DNA of 64,000 nucleotides from Oscillospiraceae bacterium (GCA_017398685.1 JAFQFH010000027.1:18184-82183), one strand, 5' to 3'. Positions 16,487-25,277 are shown, counted from the first letter of the stretch. Made by a program: numbers and translations. The notes: generated from the sequence alone by a model not told the origin.

Positions 16487-17770
16487 TCAGCCGTTGGCTG
16501 CCTGATACTGAACTGCCCAGCCGTCAACGAAAGCGGTCTCAACAGTGGCCCAGGTCTCATCGGAGGGGTTGTTGTTGTACTCGTTCATGGCGGAAACTAC
16601 AGCTGCGCGGTAAGCGTCAACATTGGGCTGGTAGTTGGTGGCCCACCACATGGTGTAGTGGCCGTTGGAAGCGTACTCGTTGGCATTGGCCAGGAAGGGG
16701 TTGGTGGAAACAGCGGAATTGGTGTAAGGCATGACACCGAAGGTGTCAACTGCAATACGGGAAGCCTCAGCGTCGGTAACGAGCCAGTACATGAAGTCGA
16801 GGGTAGCCTGGATGTCTTCCTCGGAAGCATCGCCGTTGACTGCCCAGTAGTTTTCGGTGCCGCAGTTCAGGCCGGCCATCTCTTCGCCTTCAACGCCGCA
16901 GTAGTAGGGGATCATGGTGAGGTCTTCAGCCTTCATGCCCTTGTCGGCCAGGCCGGACCACTCCCAGTTGCCCTGGCTGTAGAACACGGCTTCGCCGTTT
17001 GCAAACTCAGCCTGTGCATCAAAGCCGCCGGTAGCAAGCTCGGAGGGAGCAACGGTGCTGTTGTTGATCATGAGATCCCACAGGTTGCGGTAGTTGTCCA
17101 TGTAAGCGCCGGTGATGGTGGCGGGGCAGGAGGTCCATGCTTCGGGATCGTCAACGGACTCGTAGTAGTACTCGAGGTTGATCAGGTGACCGGTGAAGCG
17201 CCAGCTGGAGGAACCGTCCATGCCGGCGGAGGTGAAGGCGGAGAAGCCCAGCTCGTCCTTGCGGGCGGTGATGTCTTCTGCAACTGCCTTGAGGGACTCG
17301 AAGTTGGTGATGTCAGAAACTTCGTAGCCTGCTTCCTTCAGCAGAGCCTTGTTGGTGATGATGCCGTAGCACTCATAGCAGTAGCCGATGGAGCAGAGCT
17401 TGCCATCTTCATCGTAGAGCATGTAAGCATCGGTGTTCAGCTCTTCTGCGATGGGGGTGCCGGTCAGGTCGTAGCAGTAATCTGCCCACTCATCAACGGC
17501 AGCCTGGTTGCCAGCCACGAACAGGGTGGGGGCATCGGACTTGTCCATCTCGGAGGTGAGGGTCTGGTTGTAGGTGCCGGAAGCGGCGGTAACGACCTTG
17601 ACCTCAACACCGGTCTCTTCGGTGTACATTGCGGCGATCTGCTGCAGAGCTTCGTCGGATTCGGGCTTGAAGTTGAGCCAGTAGACGGAACCTTCGTCAG
17701 CAGCGAAAGCAGCGGGGCACAGTGCAACGACCATGCACAGAACCAGCAGCATTGCAAGGGTCTTCTTCAT
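16487..17770 (-). CDS. ABC transporter sugar-binding protein (probable maltodextrin/alpha-glucan)
   Basis: 427 residues, family 1. The signal peptide ends in PAAFA at about residue 23 and there is no lipobox Cys. The body has FVAGNQAAVDEWADY and VFYSQGNWEWSGL, both typical of sugar-binding proteins of this family. Strong codon bias suggests high expression. Followed by two permease genes and malQ; preceded by a LacI regulator. The alpha-glucan substrate is inferred from malQ, not from binding-site residues. The importer lacks its own ATPase gene. Confidence 0.9.
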   Translation of the reverse strand: MKKTLAMLLVLCMVVALCPAAFAADEGSVYWLNFKPESDEALQQIAAMYTEETGVEVKVVTAASGTYNQTLTSEMDKSDAPTLFVAGNQAAVDEWADYCYDLTGTPIAEELNTDAYMLYDEDGKLCSIGYCYECYGIITNKALLKEAGYEVSDITNFESLKAVAEDITARKDELGFSAFTSAGMDGSSSWRFTGHLINLEYYYESVDDPEAWTSCPATITGAYMDNYRNLWDLMINNSTVAPSELATGGFDAQAEFANGEAVFYSQGNWEWSGLADKGMKAEDLTMIPYYCGVEGEEMAGLNCGTENYWAVNGDASEEDIQATLDFMYWLVTDAEASRIAVDTFGVMPYTNSAVSTNPFLANANEYASNGHYTMWWATNYQPNVDAYRAAVVSAMNEYNNNPSDETWATVETAFVDGWAVQYQAANG

Positions 17771-17842
17771 TGTGTACGTTCTCCTTTATAAATTTGTTTT
17801 CCACTCAAGGTGGTGGTATCTTCACGCAAAAATGCGGGAAAA

Positions 17843-18856
17843 TCAGATTTTTCTCACCGATGCGCCAATGCGCAGGGCGGGCTTTACCAAAAGGTGACGG
17901 GTGGTCTTGGCCCCCTCCAGCAGGGAAAGGAGCATTTCCACGCTCTGCCTGCCCATCTCCTCCGCAGGCTGCACCAGAGTCGTGAGGGTGGGGTTTGCGT
18001 ATTCGGTTACCACAAGGCCGTCAATCCCTATCACGGAAATGTCGCCGGGGATGGAAAGCCCCTTATCCTCAATGGCCTTCATGGCGCCGATGGCCACGGT
18101 ATCGGAAGCGGCAAAGACCGAGCTGAACTCTACCCCGCTTTCAAGCAGGGTTTTCATGCAGTCATAGGCCTCCGGTATCTCAAAGCAGCCTCCCGCCTCG
18201 GCGATAAGCTCCCTGTCCGGTTCGATACCATGCTCCTTCAAGGCTGCACAGTAGCCGCAGTAGCGAAGCTCACTGACAGAGCTGTCGCTGAGACTGGGCA
18301 CCAGCGCGGCGATGCGCCTGTGACCCAGAGATATAAGATGCTCCACCGCGCTGTAGCCCGCGGCATAGTCGTCAATGGAAACGGAGGCGTAGTCCTCCTC
18401 ACTCAGTGAACCAAAACGGTTTGTGTATGTACAGCACACATAGGGCACGCCTATGAGACTCAGCTCAGCCGGGGTGTAGTCATAGCGGCCCCCCAGAAAA
18501 ATAAGCCCGATGAGCTTCTTTTCCCGCTCCAGAATGGCCCCTGCCTTCACCTCGTCTGCGTCGGAGTCGATAAAGTGCAGCACCATGGTGTGCCCGCTTT
18601 TTTCTATAAGGCTCGATATGGTCTTGAGCATTTCGGCAAAGAAAAGATTGCCGGTGCCGCGCACCACAACGCCTATGGCATCCGAGCGGCTGCGCACCAG
18701 ATCACGGGCGCTGTTGTTGGGTATGTAGCCGCAGTTGTCCACAAATTCCAACACCCGCCGACGTACATCATCACTGACATCGGGACGGTTGTTGAGCACG
18801 CGGGACACGGTGCTCACGCCTACTCCGCAGGCTTTGGCAATATCTTTAATAGTCAC
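17843..18856 (-). CDS. LacI family transcriptional regulator
   Basis: 337 residues. The N-terminus TIKDIAKACGVGVSTVSRVLNNRPDVSD is the LacI HTH plus start of the hinge, followed by the periplasmic-binding-like sensor domain (GVVVRGTGNLFFAEML, IGIDGLVVTEYANPTLTT). Located directly upstream of the binding-protein/permease/malQ unit (72 bp gap) and very likely its regulator (MalR-like). Two GGAAACGTT-type palindromes precede its own gene, so autoregulation is likely. Confidence 0.93.
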   Translation of the reverse strand: MTIKDIAKACGVGVSTVSRVLNNRPDVSDDVRRRVLEFVDNCGYIPNNSARDLVRSRSDAIGVVVRGTGNLFFAEMLKTISSLIEKSGHTMVLHFIDSDADEVKAGAILEREKKLIGLIFLGGRYDYTPAELSLIGVPYVCCTYTNRFGSLSEEDYASVSIDDYAAGYSAVEHLISLGHRRIAALVPSLSDSSVSELRYCGYCAALKEHGIEPDRELIAEAGGCFEIPEAYDCMKTLLESGVEFSSVFAASDTVAIGAMKAIEDKGLSIPGDISVIGIDGLVVTEYANPTLTTLVQPAEEMGRQSVEMLLSLLEGAKTTRHLLVKPALRIGASVRKI

Positions 18857-18897
18857 TGTTTTTCTCCCAAAAGTCTGCGTTTAACGGACAAATGTGT

Positions 18898-18925
18898 TCC
18901 GGAAACGTTACCGGAAACGTTTCCG
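18898..18925. promoter_or_regulatory. Tandem LacI-type operators upstream of the LacI regulator gene
   Basis: Two adjoining 12-mers, GGAAACGTTACC (18901-18912) and GGAAACGTTTCC (18913-18924). The second is a perfect palindrome extended to CGGAAACGTTTCCG. The central CG with flanking AAA/TTT is what LacI-family hinge helices read. They lie 42-69 bp before the start codon. Confidence 0.75.
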
Positions 18926-19038
18926 ACCCTTCGACAAATAAATATTATCAAGGGCATGAAGCAAAGTCAACCACACAAATTCTGCTGAAAGAAACTTTGT
19001 AGCTCTGCCTAAATTACTTGTCGTGTTTTGTGCAAAAT

Positions 19039-19066
19039 GCCCATACAGCATTTTTGCTGTATGGGC
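19039..19066 (-). terminator. Terminator of the PfkB kinase gene
   Basis: Perfect 12-bp stem GCCCATACAGCA / TGCTGTATGGGC with a 4-nt loop, followed on the minus strand by ATTTTGC. Confidence 0.65.
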
Positions 19067-19106
19067 ATGGGGCTGGCGTTTTTTCGTGCTGAACAAATGG
19101 CAGCTT

Positions 19107-20033
19107 TCACACTTGCACATCAAGGCCGAACTCCTCCGGCTGGAAGCGGGGGCAGACATTTTCAGCGGAGGTGATGACGGAGGCTGCAAGGCGGGTGCCG
19201 ATCTCCACTGCCTCAGCCATGGTCTTGCCGTAGGTCAGGCCAATGGCAACGCCGGAGCAGAAGGCGTCTCCCGCGCCGGTGGTATCGCGCACCTTCACGG
19301 TATCTGCGGGCTGTACGCCGGAATTGCCCTGCATATCCGCCCAGACTGCGCCCCGGCTGCCCATGGTGACAACCACGGCGGGGAACTGAGCCTGCACTAT
19401 CTTCTCGGCGAGGATGGGGCGAAGCTCCTCAGGGCTGAGATTTGAAAAGTCGGAGACGAAGAGGATGCCCGCCTCCTCAAGATTGCATACAAAGCAGGCG
19501 GTGGACTGGAGAAAGTCCCGCCGCTGGGAGGCGATGCTCATATTGGCCACAACGGCGTACACAGGCTTATTATACTTTCTGGCGAACTTGAAAACACTTT
19601 TTATGACTTCCTTGTCCATGTCTATCTCAAGAACAATACTGTCACAGTCGGCAAAAATCTCATCGCCCTTTTCCTCGATAAGCTGCACCATTGCGCCCAT
19701 CACGGGGCGCTTGGAGATGGAAGCCACCACGTCGCCGCCCTCGTTGAACACCGCCAGCCACATACCCATGCCGTCGGGAACAGTGACAACATAGCGGGTG
19801 TCAACCTTGTGGTTATTGAGCTTGCGGATGACCTCGGCCCCCTCGGGGCTTTCATCCACCATGCTGACAAATCTAGGGCGCAGCTCCACATTGGCAATGT
19901 CCTCCACCACGTTGCGACCCACGCCGCCGTGGACTATCATCACATTACCGGCGTTCCGGCCGTCGGGAATATACACATCCTCAGGGAAGCCCTTTATATC
20001 TACAAATACATTGCCTGCAACGACTATGGCCAT
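19107..20033 (-). CDS. PfkB family carbohydrate/nucleoside kinase
   Basis: 308 residues of the ribokinase fold. It opens with AIVVAGNVFVDIKGFPED. The substrate-side motif GGVGRNVVEDIANV is near residue 36, and the C-terminal DTTGAGDAFCSG holds the catalytic Asp and anion hole. The GGVxRN form is seen in pseudouridine kinases as well as other PfkB members, so pseudouridine kinase is one possibility, but no psuG-like glycosidase gene is next to it. It sits 36 bp after the DUF45 gene on the same strand. Confidence 0.82.
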   Translation of the reverse strand: MAIVVAGNVFVDIKGFPEDVYIPDGRNAGNVMIVHGGVGRNVVEDIANVELRPRFVSMVDESPEGAEVIRKLNNHKVDTRYVVTVPDGMGMWLAVFNEGGDVVASISKRPVMGAMVQLIEEKGDEIFADCDSIVLEIDMDKEVIKSVFKFARKYNKPVYAVVANMSIASQRRDFLQSTACFVCNLEEAGILFVSDFSNLSPEELRPILAEKIVQAQFPAVVVTMGSRGAVWADMQGNSGVQPADTVKVRDTTGAGDAFCSGVAIGLTYGKTMAEAVEIGTRLAASVITSAENVCPRFQPEEFGLDVQV

Positions 20034-20069
20034 GTTATAAATCTCTCTTTCTGTATTTTTATATGAATA

Positions 20070-20762
20070 TTACAACAGTGTGGAATATTTTTCCAGCGCC
20101 TTTTTCCGCTCCTTCCAGTCAGGCATGAGCCTTGTCATAAGGGCGTGGAAATCAGGGGAATGGTTCGGGTGAACAAAGTGGCAGAACTCGTGCATCACCA
20201 CGTAATCCACGCAAGCCTCCGGCACATGGGCCAGCGCAGTATTGAAGCTGAGGGAGCCTTTTTCATAGCGGCAGCTGCCCCAGCGGCTTTTCATGGCCCG
20301 GTACTTCACTTCCGGCATTTTTATGCCCATGGCGGCAAATACGGGATAGATGCGTTCAATGCTCTCTCCGATCCTTGCTATGGCCAGCTCACGGATAAAC
20401 TTTTTCAGGGTCTTTTCCCGGCTTTCGGTGTCATGGACATTGCGAAGAGTCAAAACAAGCTGTCCGACACGGAAAGAGGCTTCGTCCTTTGCTCCGGTAA
20501 GGGTGACTATGGGGCAAAGCTGCCCGGAGAGATATATGCTGTTTTCCGGCAGGGGGGCTTTTTTGCGTCTGCGCTCCAGCGCGGCAAGGATTTTTTCACC
20601 GTTTGAGAGCACAAAGCGGTCAATATACCACTGAGGTGTGAAGTAGGGCGCGGAGACATGGACAGACCCGTCAGGCCGGATGCGGAGGTTGAGATTTTTG
20701 ACCCTTTTGCGTATAAGCTCATATTCTATTGTGCGGCCGTGAAAATCAAGAGCTTTAATCAT
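20070..20762 (-). CDS. YgjP-like zinc metallopeptidase (DUF45/WLM fold)
   Basis: 230 residues. The C-terminal third has the zinc motif HEFCHFVHPNHSPDFH, preceded by SRWGSCRYEKGSLSFN and VDYVVMHE, the standard DUF45 signatures. This family is intracellular and its substrates are mostly unknown. ATG 20762 gives the usual N-terminus (IKALDFHGRTIEYELIRKRVKNLNLRI starts the domain); a TTG 12 codons upstream is possible. The Shine-Dalgarno sequence is weak (GAAGA). Confidence 0.85.
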   Translation of the reverse strand: MIKALDFHGRTIEYELIRKRVKNLNLRIRPDGSVHVSAPYFTPQWYIDRFVLSNGEKILAALERRRKKAPLPENSIYLSGQLCPIVTLTGAKDEASFRVGQLVLTLRNVHDTESREKTLKKFIRELAIARIGESIERIYPVFAAMGIKMPEVKYRAMKSRWGSCRYEKGSLSFNTALAHVPEACVDYVVMHEFCHFVHPNHSPDFHALMTRLMPDWKERKKALEKYSTLL

Positions 20763-20809
20763 AGCATATATCTTCACATGAAGCTTACAAAATGTCAATA
20801 AGGGCTTTT

Positions 20810-20838
20810 CATATCACCACCGATATCTGCATATAAAT
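20810..20838 (+). promoter_or_regulatory. Possible sigma-E type promoter of spoIIID
   Basis: CATATC (20810-20815), a 14-nt spacer and CATATAAAT (20830-20838) resemble the -35 ATA and -10 CATA-rich sigma-E pattern. spoIIID is known to be sigma-E dependent in Bacillus and Clostridium; the match here is approximate. Confidence 0.4.
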
Positions 20839-20851
20839 TGAGCAAGTCAAA

Positions 20852-20870
20852 CTGCGGCGGAGCGCCGCAG
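20852..20870 (+). promoter_or_regulatory. GC-rich hairpin just before the spoIIID ribosome site
   Basis: Perfect 8-bp stem CTGCGGCG-gag-CGCCGCAG, ending 3 nt before AGGGAG. It could tune translation start; no T-run follows. Confidence 0.45.
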
Positions 20871-20886
20871 GCAGGGAGTGGTGAAA

Positions 20887-21144
20887 TTGTACACGGATAT
20901 AGAACAGCGGGTCTGCGATCTGGCTGAGTACATAATAGAAAATCAAAGCACCGTCCGGGCTGCGGCGAGGGAGTTTTGCATATCCAAGTCCACGGTGCAC
21001 AAGGACCTGACTGAGCGGCTGCCACGGCTCAAGCCGGAGATGTATGCACAGGTGCGAAAGCTGCTGGACCTGAATAAGGCCGAGCGGCATATCCGCGGCG
21101 GCATGGCCACCAAAAGAAAATATAAAGAAACAGCGGCGAGATAA
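20887..21144 (+). CDS. spoIIID: Stage III sporulation transcriptional regulator SpoIIID
   Basis: 85 residues. The segment CISKSTVHKDLTERLPRLKP is nearly identical to the SpoIIID HTH, and KAERHIRGGMATKRKYK is its conserved basic C-terminal tail. SpoIIID is the mother-cell DNA-binding protein that acts between sigma-E and sigma-K. The TTG at 20887 is chosen because AGGAG-like AGGGAG lies 8 nt upstream and because YTDIEQRV then aligns with the family's N-terminus; GTG codons at 20878 and 20881 sit on or against that ribosome site. It lies on the opposite strand from its neighbours. Confidence 0.93.
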   Translation: MYTDIEQRVCDLAEYIIENQSTVRAAAREFCISKSTVHKDLTERLPRLKPEMYAQVRKLLDLNKAERHIRGGMATKRKYKETAAR

Positions 21145-21157
21145 CGCCGCTGTTTTG
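21129..21157 (+). terminator. spoIIID terminator
   Basis: AACAGCGGCG-agataa-CGCCGCTGTT followed by TTG; the stem overlaps the stop codon. Confidence 0.75.
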
Positions 21158-21170
21158 CGTTTAATTCAGT

Positions 21171-21959
21171 TTATGCCTTGAAAACCAGAGTCAGGCCAGA
21201 CTTGACTTTTACCTTGAAGCCGCCGTCTGCATCCTCGTATTCGGCCTCCACTTCGTTGCCCTCGGCATCAATCCACAGGGGAGTACCGGTGCAGGGAAGG
21301 TCAATGTATGCCTCTGCGTCCTCCGCGCCTATAAGCTCAACAACAAGTCTGTCGCTGTACACCTTCAGGTCGATTGCACTGAGAACGGAAGCTGCCTGCT
21401 GTGCGGGAACACTGATACAGATATTACCGGCAAACCTGATGACAAGGGCTGTGCCATCGTCAGGGAAGCTGCGGCCTTCGCCCTGAGCGGGCAGCTTGAA
21501 AAGGGCAGAGTATACAGGCTCACCGGCTTCACCGCCGGTGTAGGGGGCGAGAGCGGGAGCACTAACAGGACCGGAACTGCCTGCGCTAAGCTCAATGCAG
21601 GACTGCTCAAGGGTAAAAGCATCAAGCTTGTTGAGCATCTGGTCCAGAAGCCATGAGCCGGGTGCGTACTCGTAAACCCCGTCAGCAGAAACCGGAAGCA
21701 AGTAAGTTGCAGCGGAAGCAAGCTTTTCACCGGCCTTGTCATAATCAAAGTTCAGCCTCCATATGGGCCCCATATACAGTGAATTGTCGCTTTCTTCGGG
21801 CTCAGGCTCTCTGGGACCGACGCCTCCTGGAGAAGGACTGGTAGATATATTATAAATTCCTCCCCCTGAATTAATATTCGTTGTCCCAAAAGCAGCAACA
21901 CCCGGCAGGCAGCTGAGACACAGCATGAACACAAGGGTGAGGGCTAAAAATTTCTTCAT
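21171..21959 (-). CDS. Secreted protein of unknown function
   Basis: 262 residues. A signal peptide (KKFLALTLVFMLCLSCLPGVAAF) is followed by a low-complexity region rich in Gly, Ser, Pro and Glu (about 30-55). A folded domain follows with repeated acidic/hydrophobic alternation, e.g. DLKVYSDRLVVELIGAEDAEAY. The C-terminal GFKVKVKSGLTLVFKA looks like the last strand of a beta-sandwich. I recognise no family. The ATG at 21959 follows GGAG by 10 nt; an upstream in-frame start is rejected for lack of a ribosome site. It is a single gene convergent with spoIIID. Confidence 0.75.
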   Translation of the reverse strand: MKKFLALTLVFMLCLSCLPGVAAFGTTNINSGGGIYNISTSPSPGGVGPREPEPEESDNSLYMGPIWRLNFDYDKAGEKLASAATYLLPVSADGVYEYAPGSWLLDQMLNKLDAFTLEQSCIELSAGSSGPVSAPALAPYTGGEAGEPVYSALFKLPAQGEGRSFPDDGTALVIRFAGNICISVPAQQAASVLSAIDLKVYSDRLVVELIGAEDAEAYIDLPCTGTPLWIDAEGNEVEAEYEDADGGFKVKVKSGLTLVFKA

Positions 21960-22105
21960 TTTGTCATTCTCCTTTCGCGCTTGAAGTATGGTGTTCAATG
22001 TAAAAACGATTTCAAGGCTGGCTATATTATAAAATTGCGCAGCAAATCAGTCAATATTATCCAAGGGGGGATTAATTAATATACGCATTAGAATATTTAA
22101 TTAAA

Positions 22106-22140
22106 ACAGCACAGCCAGAGTTTGTACATGGCTGTGCTGT
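22106..22140 (-). terminator. Terminator of the tex gene
   Basis: Perfect 12-bp stem ACAGCACAGCCA / TGGCTGTGCTGT; on the minus strand it is followed by TTTTAATTAAAT. Confidence 0.85.
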
Positions 22141-22151
22141 GGGGGAAATTT

Positions 22152-24308
22152 TTATTTACTTGCCTGCTTCATGGAAAGGGAGATGCGGTGCTTCTTTTCA
22201 TCCACTTCCAGAACCACAACCTTTACCACGTCGCCCACGGCTACGGCCTCGCTGGGGTGGCGGATGAACTTGGAGCTTATCTGGGAGATGTGGACAAGGC
22301 CGTCCTGATGCACGCCGATATCCACAAAGGCGCCGAAGTCAATGACGTTGCGCACTGTACCCATAAGCTCCATGCCGGGCTTAAGGTCCTTTATCTCCAG
22401 AACGTCCTTACGGAGAAGTACGGGAGGCAGCTCGTCACGGGGGTCACGGCCGGGCTTCAAAAGCTCGGAGACGATGTCGGCAAGGGTGGGAGTACCCACG
22501 CCGCACTGGGCAGCGGCATTCTCCATGCCTATAAGCTCAAGGCGCTGGGGCAGCTCAGAAATTCTGCCTGCCGCCACGTCCTCAAGACTGTAGGAGCAGA
22601 TTTTCAGAAGGGTCTTTGCAGCCTCGTAGCTTTCAGGGTGGACGGCGGTATTGTCCAGCACCTGAGCGCTTTCAGGCACACGCAAAAAGCCAGCGCACTG
22701 CTGAAAGGCCTTGGGGCCAAGCTTGGGCACCTTGGAAAGCAGCTTTCTTTCGGTGAATGCGCCGTTTTCCTCACGGTAGAGGACTATGTTTTTGGCTGTG
22801 GTCTTGGTAAGGCCGGAGATGCGCTGCAAGAGCGAGGGAGAGGCGGTGTTTACGTCCACACCTACGGCGTTTACACAGTCTTCCACCACGCCGTTGAGAG
22901 TCTCCTCCAGCTTGGCCTGGGGCATATCATGCTGATACTGGCCCACGCCTATTGCCATGGGGTCTATTTTCACAAGCTCTGCCAGAGGGTCCTGCAAACG
23001 CCGGGCAATGGACACGGCGGAGCGGAGATTAACGTCAAAGTCCGGGAATTCCTCCGCTGCCAGCTTTGAAGCGGAGTACACGGAAGCGCCCGCCTCGTTG
23101 ACCATGGCATAGGCCTGCCCGCCGCCCAGCTGCTGGAGCATTTCCACAACCATCTGCTCAGTCTCCCGGGAGGCGGTGCCGTTGCCGATGGCAAGATGCT
23201 CAACGCCGTGCTTTCTTATGAGAGCTGAGAGGATGCGGATGGCCTCGTTTTTGCGGGACTCGGAGAAGGTGGGGTAGACCACGGCAGTGTCCAGCACCTT
23301 ACCTGTGCCGTCCACCACTGCTACCTTGCAGCCGTTGCGGTAGCCGGGGTCAAGACCCATGGTAACCTTGCCCTTGACAGGGGGCTGCATCAGAAGGGGC
23401 TTGAGGTTGAGGCCGAACATCTTTATAGCGCCCTCGCAGGCCATGTCGGTGAGGGCGCTTCTGGTCTCGCGTTCCATGGAGGGCCAGATGAGCCTGTCAT
23501 AGGCGTCATCGGCGGCGGCGCGGACAAAGGCCATGGCGGGGCTGCCGGGGACTATCACCCTGCGGCGCACACGCTGCAGGGCAAGCTCACGGTCAAGCTC
23601 CACATCAACTTTCAGAAATTCTTCCTTCTCGCCCCGGTTGAGAGCCAGTATCTGATGGCCCTGAAGCCTGTCCAGCTTCTGGGAAAAGTCATAGTAAAGG
23701 CGGTATACGCTGTCCTCGTCCTTGGCGGCTTTGGAAGTGACAGAGGCGTTCTTCTCAATAAATGCGCGAAGCTGCTGGCGGATGGTGGCATCGTCGGAAA
23801 TGCGCTCGGCAATAATGTCGGAAGCGCCGGCAAGAGCGTCCTCCACGGTTTCAACGCCTTTCTCCGCGTCCACATAGTCCGCTGCCAGCTCCTCCGGTGC
23901 GGGCAGGCTCATGCTCTGGGAGAAAAGAGCATCCGCCAGAGGCTCAAGACCCTTTTCCTTTGCCACGGTGGCGCGGGTGCGGCGCTTGGGCTTATAGGGG
24001 CGGTACAGGTCTTCAAGGGCGGCGAGAGTCTGGGCCTCGTCGATGGCGGCGTCCAGCTCATCAGTCATCTTGCCCTGCTCGATAATGCTGTTTTTAACCG
24101 TCTCCCTGCGCTGGGCAAGAGAGCGGAGATATTCAAGGCGCTCTGAAAGGGTACGCAGGGCGGTATCGTCCATTGCCCCGTGCATTTCCTTGCGGTAGCG
24201 GGCGATAAAGGGAATGGTGTTGCCCTCGTCAAGAAGCGCGATAACATTTTCAATGTGGCTCAGTTCCCGGTCAAGCTCCCGGGCGAGAATTTGGGATATA
24301 GTCTCCAA
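22152..24308 (-). CDS. tex: Tex-like S1 RNA-binding transcription accessory protein
   Basis: 718 residues. It has the N-terminal Tex helical region (NTIPFIARYRKEMHG, LEDLYRPYKPKRRTRA). The YqgF/RNase H-like core reads LGLDPGYRNGCKVAVVD in the family and is here GLDPGYRNGCKVAVVDG. A helix-hairpin-helix part (NTASPSLLQRISGLTKT) and a C-terminal S1 domain (GMELMGTVRNVIDFGAFVDIGVHQDGLVHIS) complete the order. Cytoplasmic RNA/nucleic-acid binding protein conserved in most bacteria. TTG 24308 is chosen because AAGGAG lies 9 nt upstream and the frame upstream of it has no family similarity. Confidence 0.95.
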   Translation of the reverse strand: METISQILARELDRELSHIENVIALLDEGNTIPFIARYRKEMHGAMDDTALRTLSERLEYLRSLAQRRETVKNSIIEQGKMTDELDAAIDEAQTLAALEDLYRPYKPKRRTRATVAKEKGLEPLADALFSQSMSLPAPEELAADYVDAEKGVETVEDALAGASDIIAERISDDATIRQQLRAFIEKNASVTSKAAKDEDSVYRLYYDFSQKLDRLQGHQILALNRGEKEEFLKVDVELDRELALQRVRRRVIVPGSPAMAFVRAAADDAYDRLIWPSMERETRSALTDMACEGAIKMFGLNLKPLLMQPPVKGKVTMGLDPGYRNGCKVAVVDGTGKVLDTAVVYPTFSESRKNEAIRILSALIRKHGVEHLAIGNGTASRETEQMVVEMLQQLGGGQAYAMVNEAGASVYSASKLAAEEFPDFDVNLRSAVSIARRLQDPLAELVKIDPMAIGVGQYQHDMPQAKLEETLNGVVEDCVNAVGVDVNTASPSLLQRISGLTKTTAKNIVLYREENGAFTERKLLSKVPKLGPKAFQQCAGFLRVPESAQVLDNTAVHPESYEAAKTLLKICSYSLEDVAAGRISELPQRLELIGMENAAAQCGVGTPTLADIVSELLKPGRDPRDELPPVLLRKDVLEIKDLKPGMELMGTVRNVIDFGAFVDIGVHQDGLVHISQISSKFIRHPSEAVAVGDVVKVVVLEVDEKKHRISLSMKQASK

Positions 24309-24436
24309 AACGCGGATCTCCTTTGATTGATTTCGCCCTTGAGTATAGCACAATTTACCCGCGCTGACTATTGTCAAATACGCCTAATAAAAAGGCGGAA
24401 ACAGTGCGTACAAACACACTGTTTCCGCTTTATAAA

Positions 24437-25165
24437 TTATGCGCCCAGTACGCTGAGGGGGTCGATGCTCTCACCGTTTACGCTGATGGCAAAGTGCAGG
24501 TGTGTGCCCTGAGCCACCTCGCAAAGTGCGGTGTCGCCCACAGCGCCGATGATATAACCCTGCTCAATGCGCTCATTTACGTTGACGGCGGGAAGCTCCG
24601 CCAGATTTGCGTACATGGCCTGACTGCCGTCATCATGCTCCACGGTGACGACGGTGCCGTAAAGGTCGTCATCCTCCACGGAAATCACTGTGCCGCCCCG
24701 GGTGGCGGTGACGGTACTGCCCAGAGGGGCTATGATGTCAATGCCCTCGTGGGTGCGCCAGTCGCGCATGGTGACATCGTACATGAGACGGGAGGCATCG
24801 TGCCCCCGTTCAATCTCGCCGCTGACGGGCCAGATATAGTCGGGCGCTGCCACCACTTCTTCCACGCTCTCTTCAAAGACCTCCACGGCCTCAGGGGCCT
24901 CCTCGGCAGTCTCAATTGTCACCTCGGGAGGGTCCAGATTGATGACCTGCGTGGTCTCGTCCTGAGCGGGGGGAATGATGATAGTCTCCACTCTGTTGAC
25001 AGAGCTCTCACCCATTGAGCCAAGCTCTTTTTCCATAGTCTCGTTTCCGGCCGCAAGCATCCATGCGGAAACGCCGATAACTGCGGCGCACAGGAAAAGG
25101 ACTATGTAAAAGCCCTTGCCTGTGAAAAATCCCTCCAGCCTCTTGCCGGAGCTGTTGCTGCTCAT
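24437..25165 (-). CDS. M23 (LytM) peptidase-domain membrane protein, SpoIIQ-like
   Basis: 242 residues with one N-terminal membrane helix (about 18-40, GFYIVLFLCAAVIGVSAWML), an acidic linker, and a C-terminal LytM domain beginning YIWPVSGEI. The zinc ligands are present: HEGIDI (HxxxD) and HLHF (HxH). In B. subtilis SpoIIQ the first His is lost; clostridial SpoIIQ proteins keep it and can have endopeptidase activity. Together with spoIIID 3.3 kb away, a role in the engulfment channel with SpoIIIAH is likely, though a general cell-wall peptidase cannot be excluded. spoIID, often its neighbour, is absent here. Confidence 0.75.
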   Translation of the reverse strand: MSSNSSGKRLEGFFTGKGFYIVLFLCAAVIGVSAWMLAAGNETMEKELGSMGESSVNRVETIIIPPAQDETTQVINLDPPEVTIETAEEAPEAVEVFEESVEEVVAAPDYIWPVSGEIERGHDASRLMYDVTMRDWRTHEGIDIIAPLGSTVTATRGGTVISVEDDDLYGTVVTVEHDDGSQAMYANLAELPAVNVNERIEQGYIIGAVGDTALCEVAQGTHLHFAISVNGESIDPLSVLGA

Positions 25166-25253
25166 ATTTTTTGACCTCCATATGCAGTAGTTCTTTGGCT
25201 TACAAGCCTATTTTTGCCTGCATTGGAGTGGATTATACATAAAAAGAAAAAAA

Positions 25254-25277
25254 TGCATCCGTCGGGTGACGGATGCA
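25254..25277 (-). terminator. Terminator of eno
   Basis: TGCATCCGTC-gggt-GACGGATGCA, followed on the minus strand by TTTTTTTCTTTTT. Confidence 0.9.
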
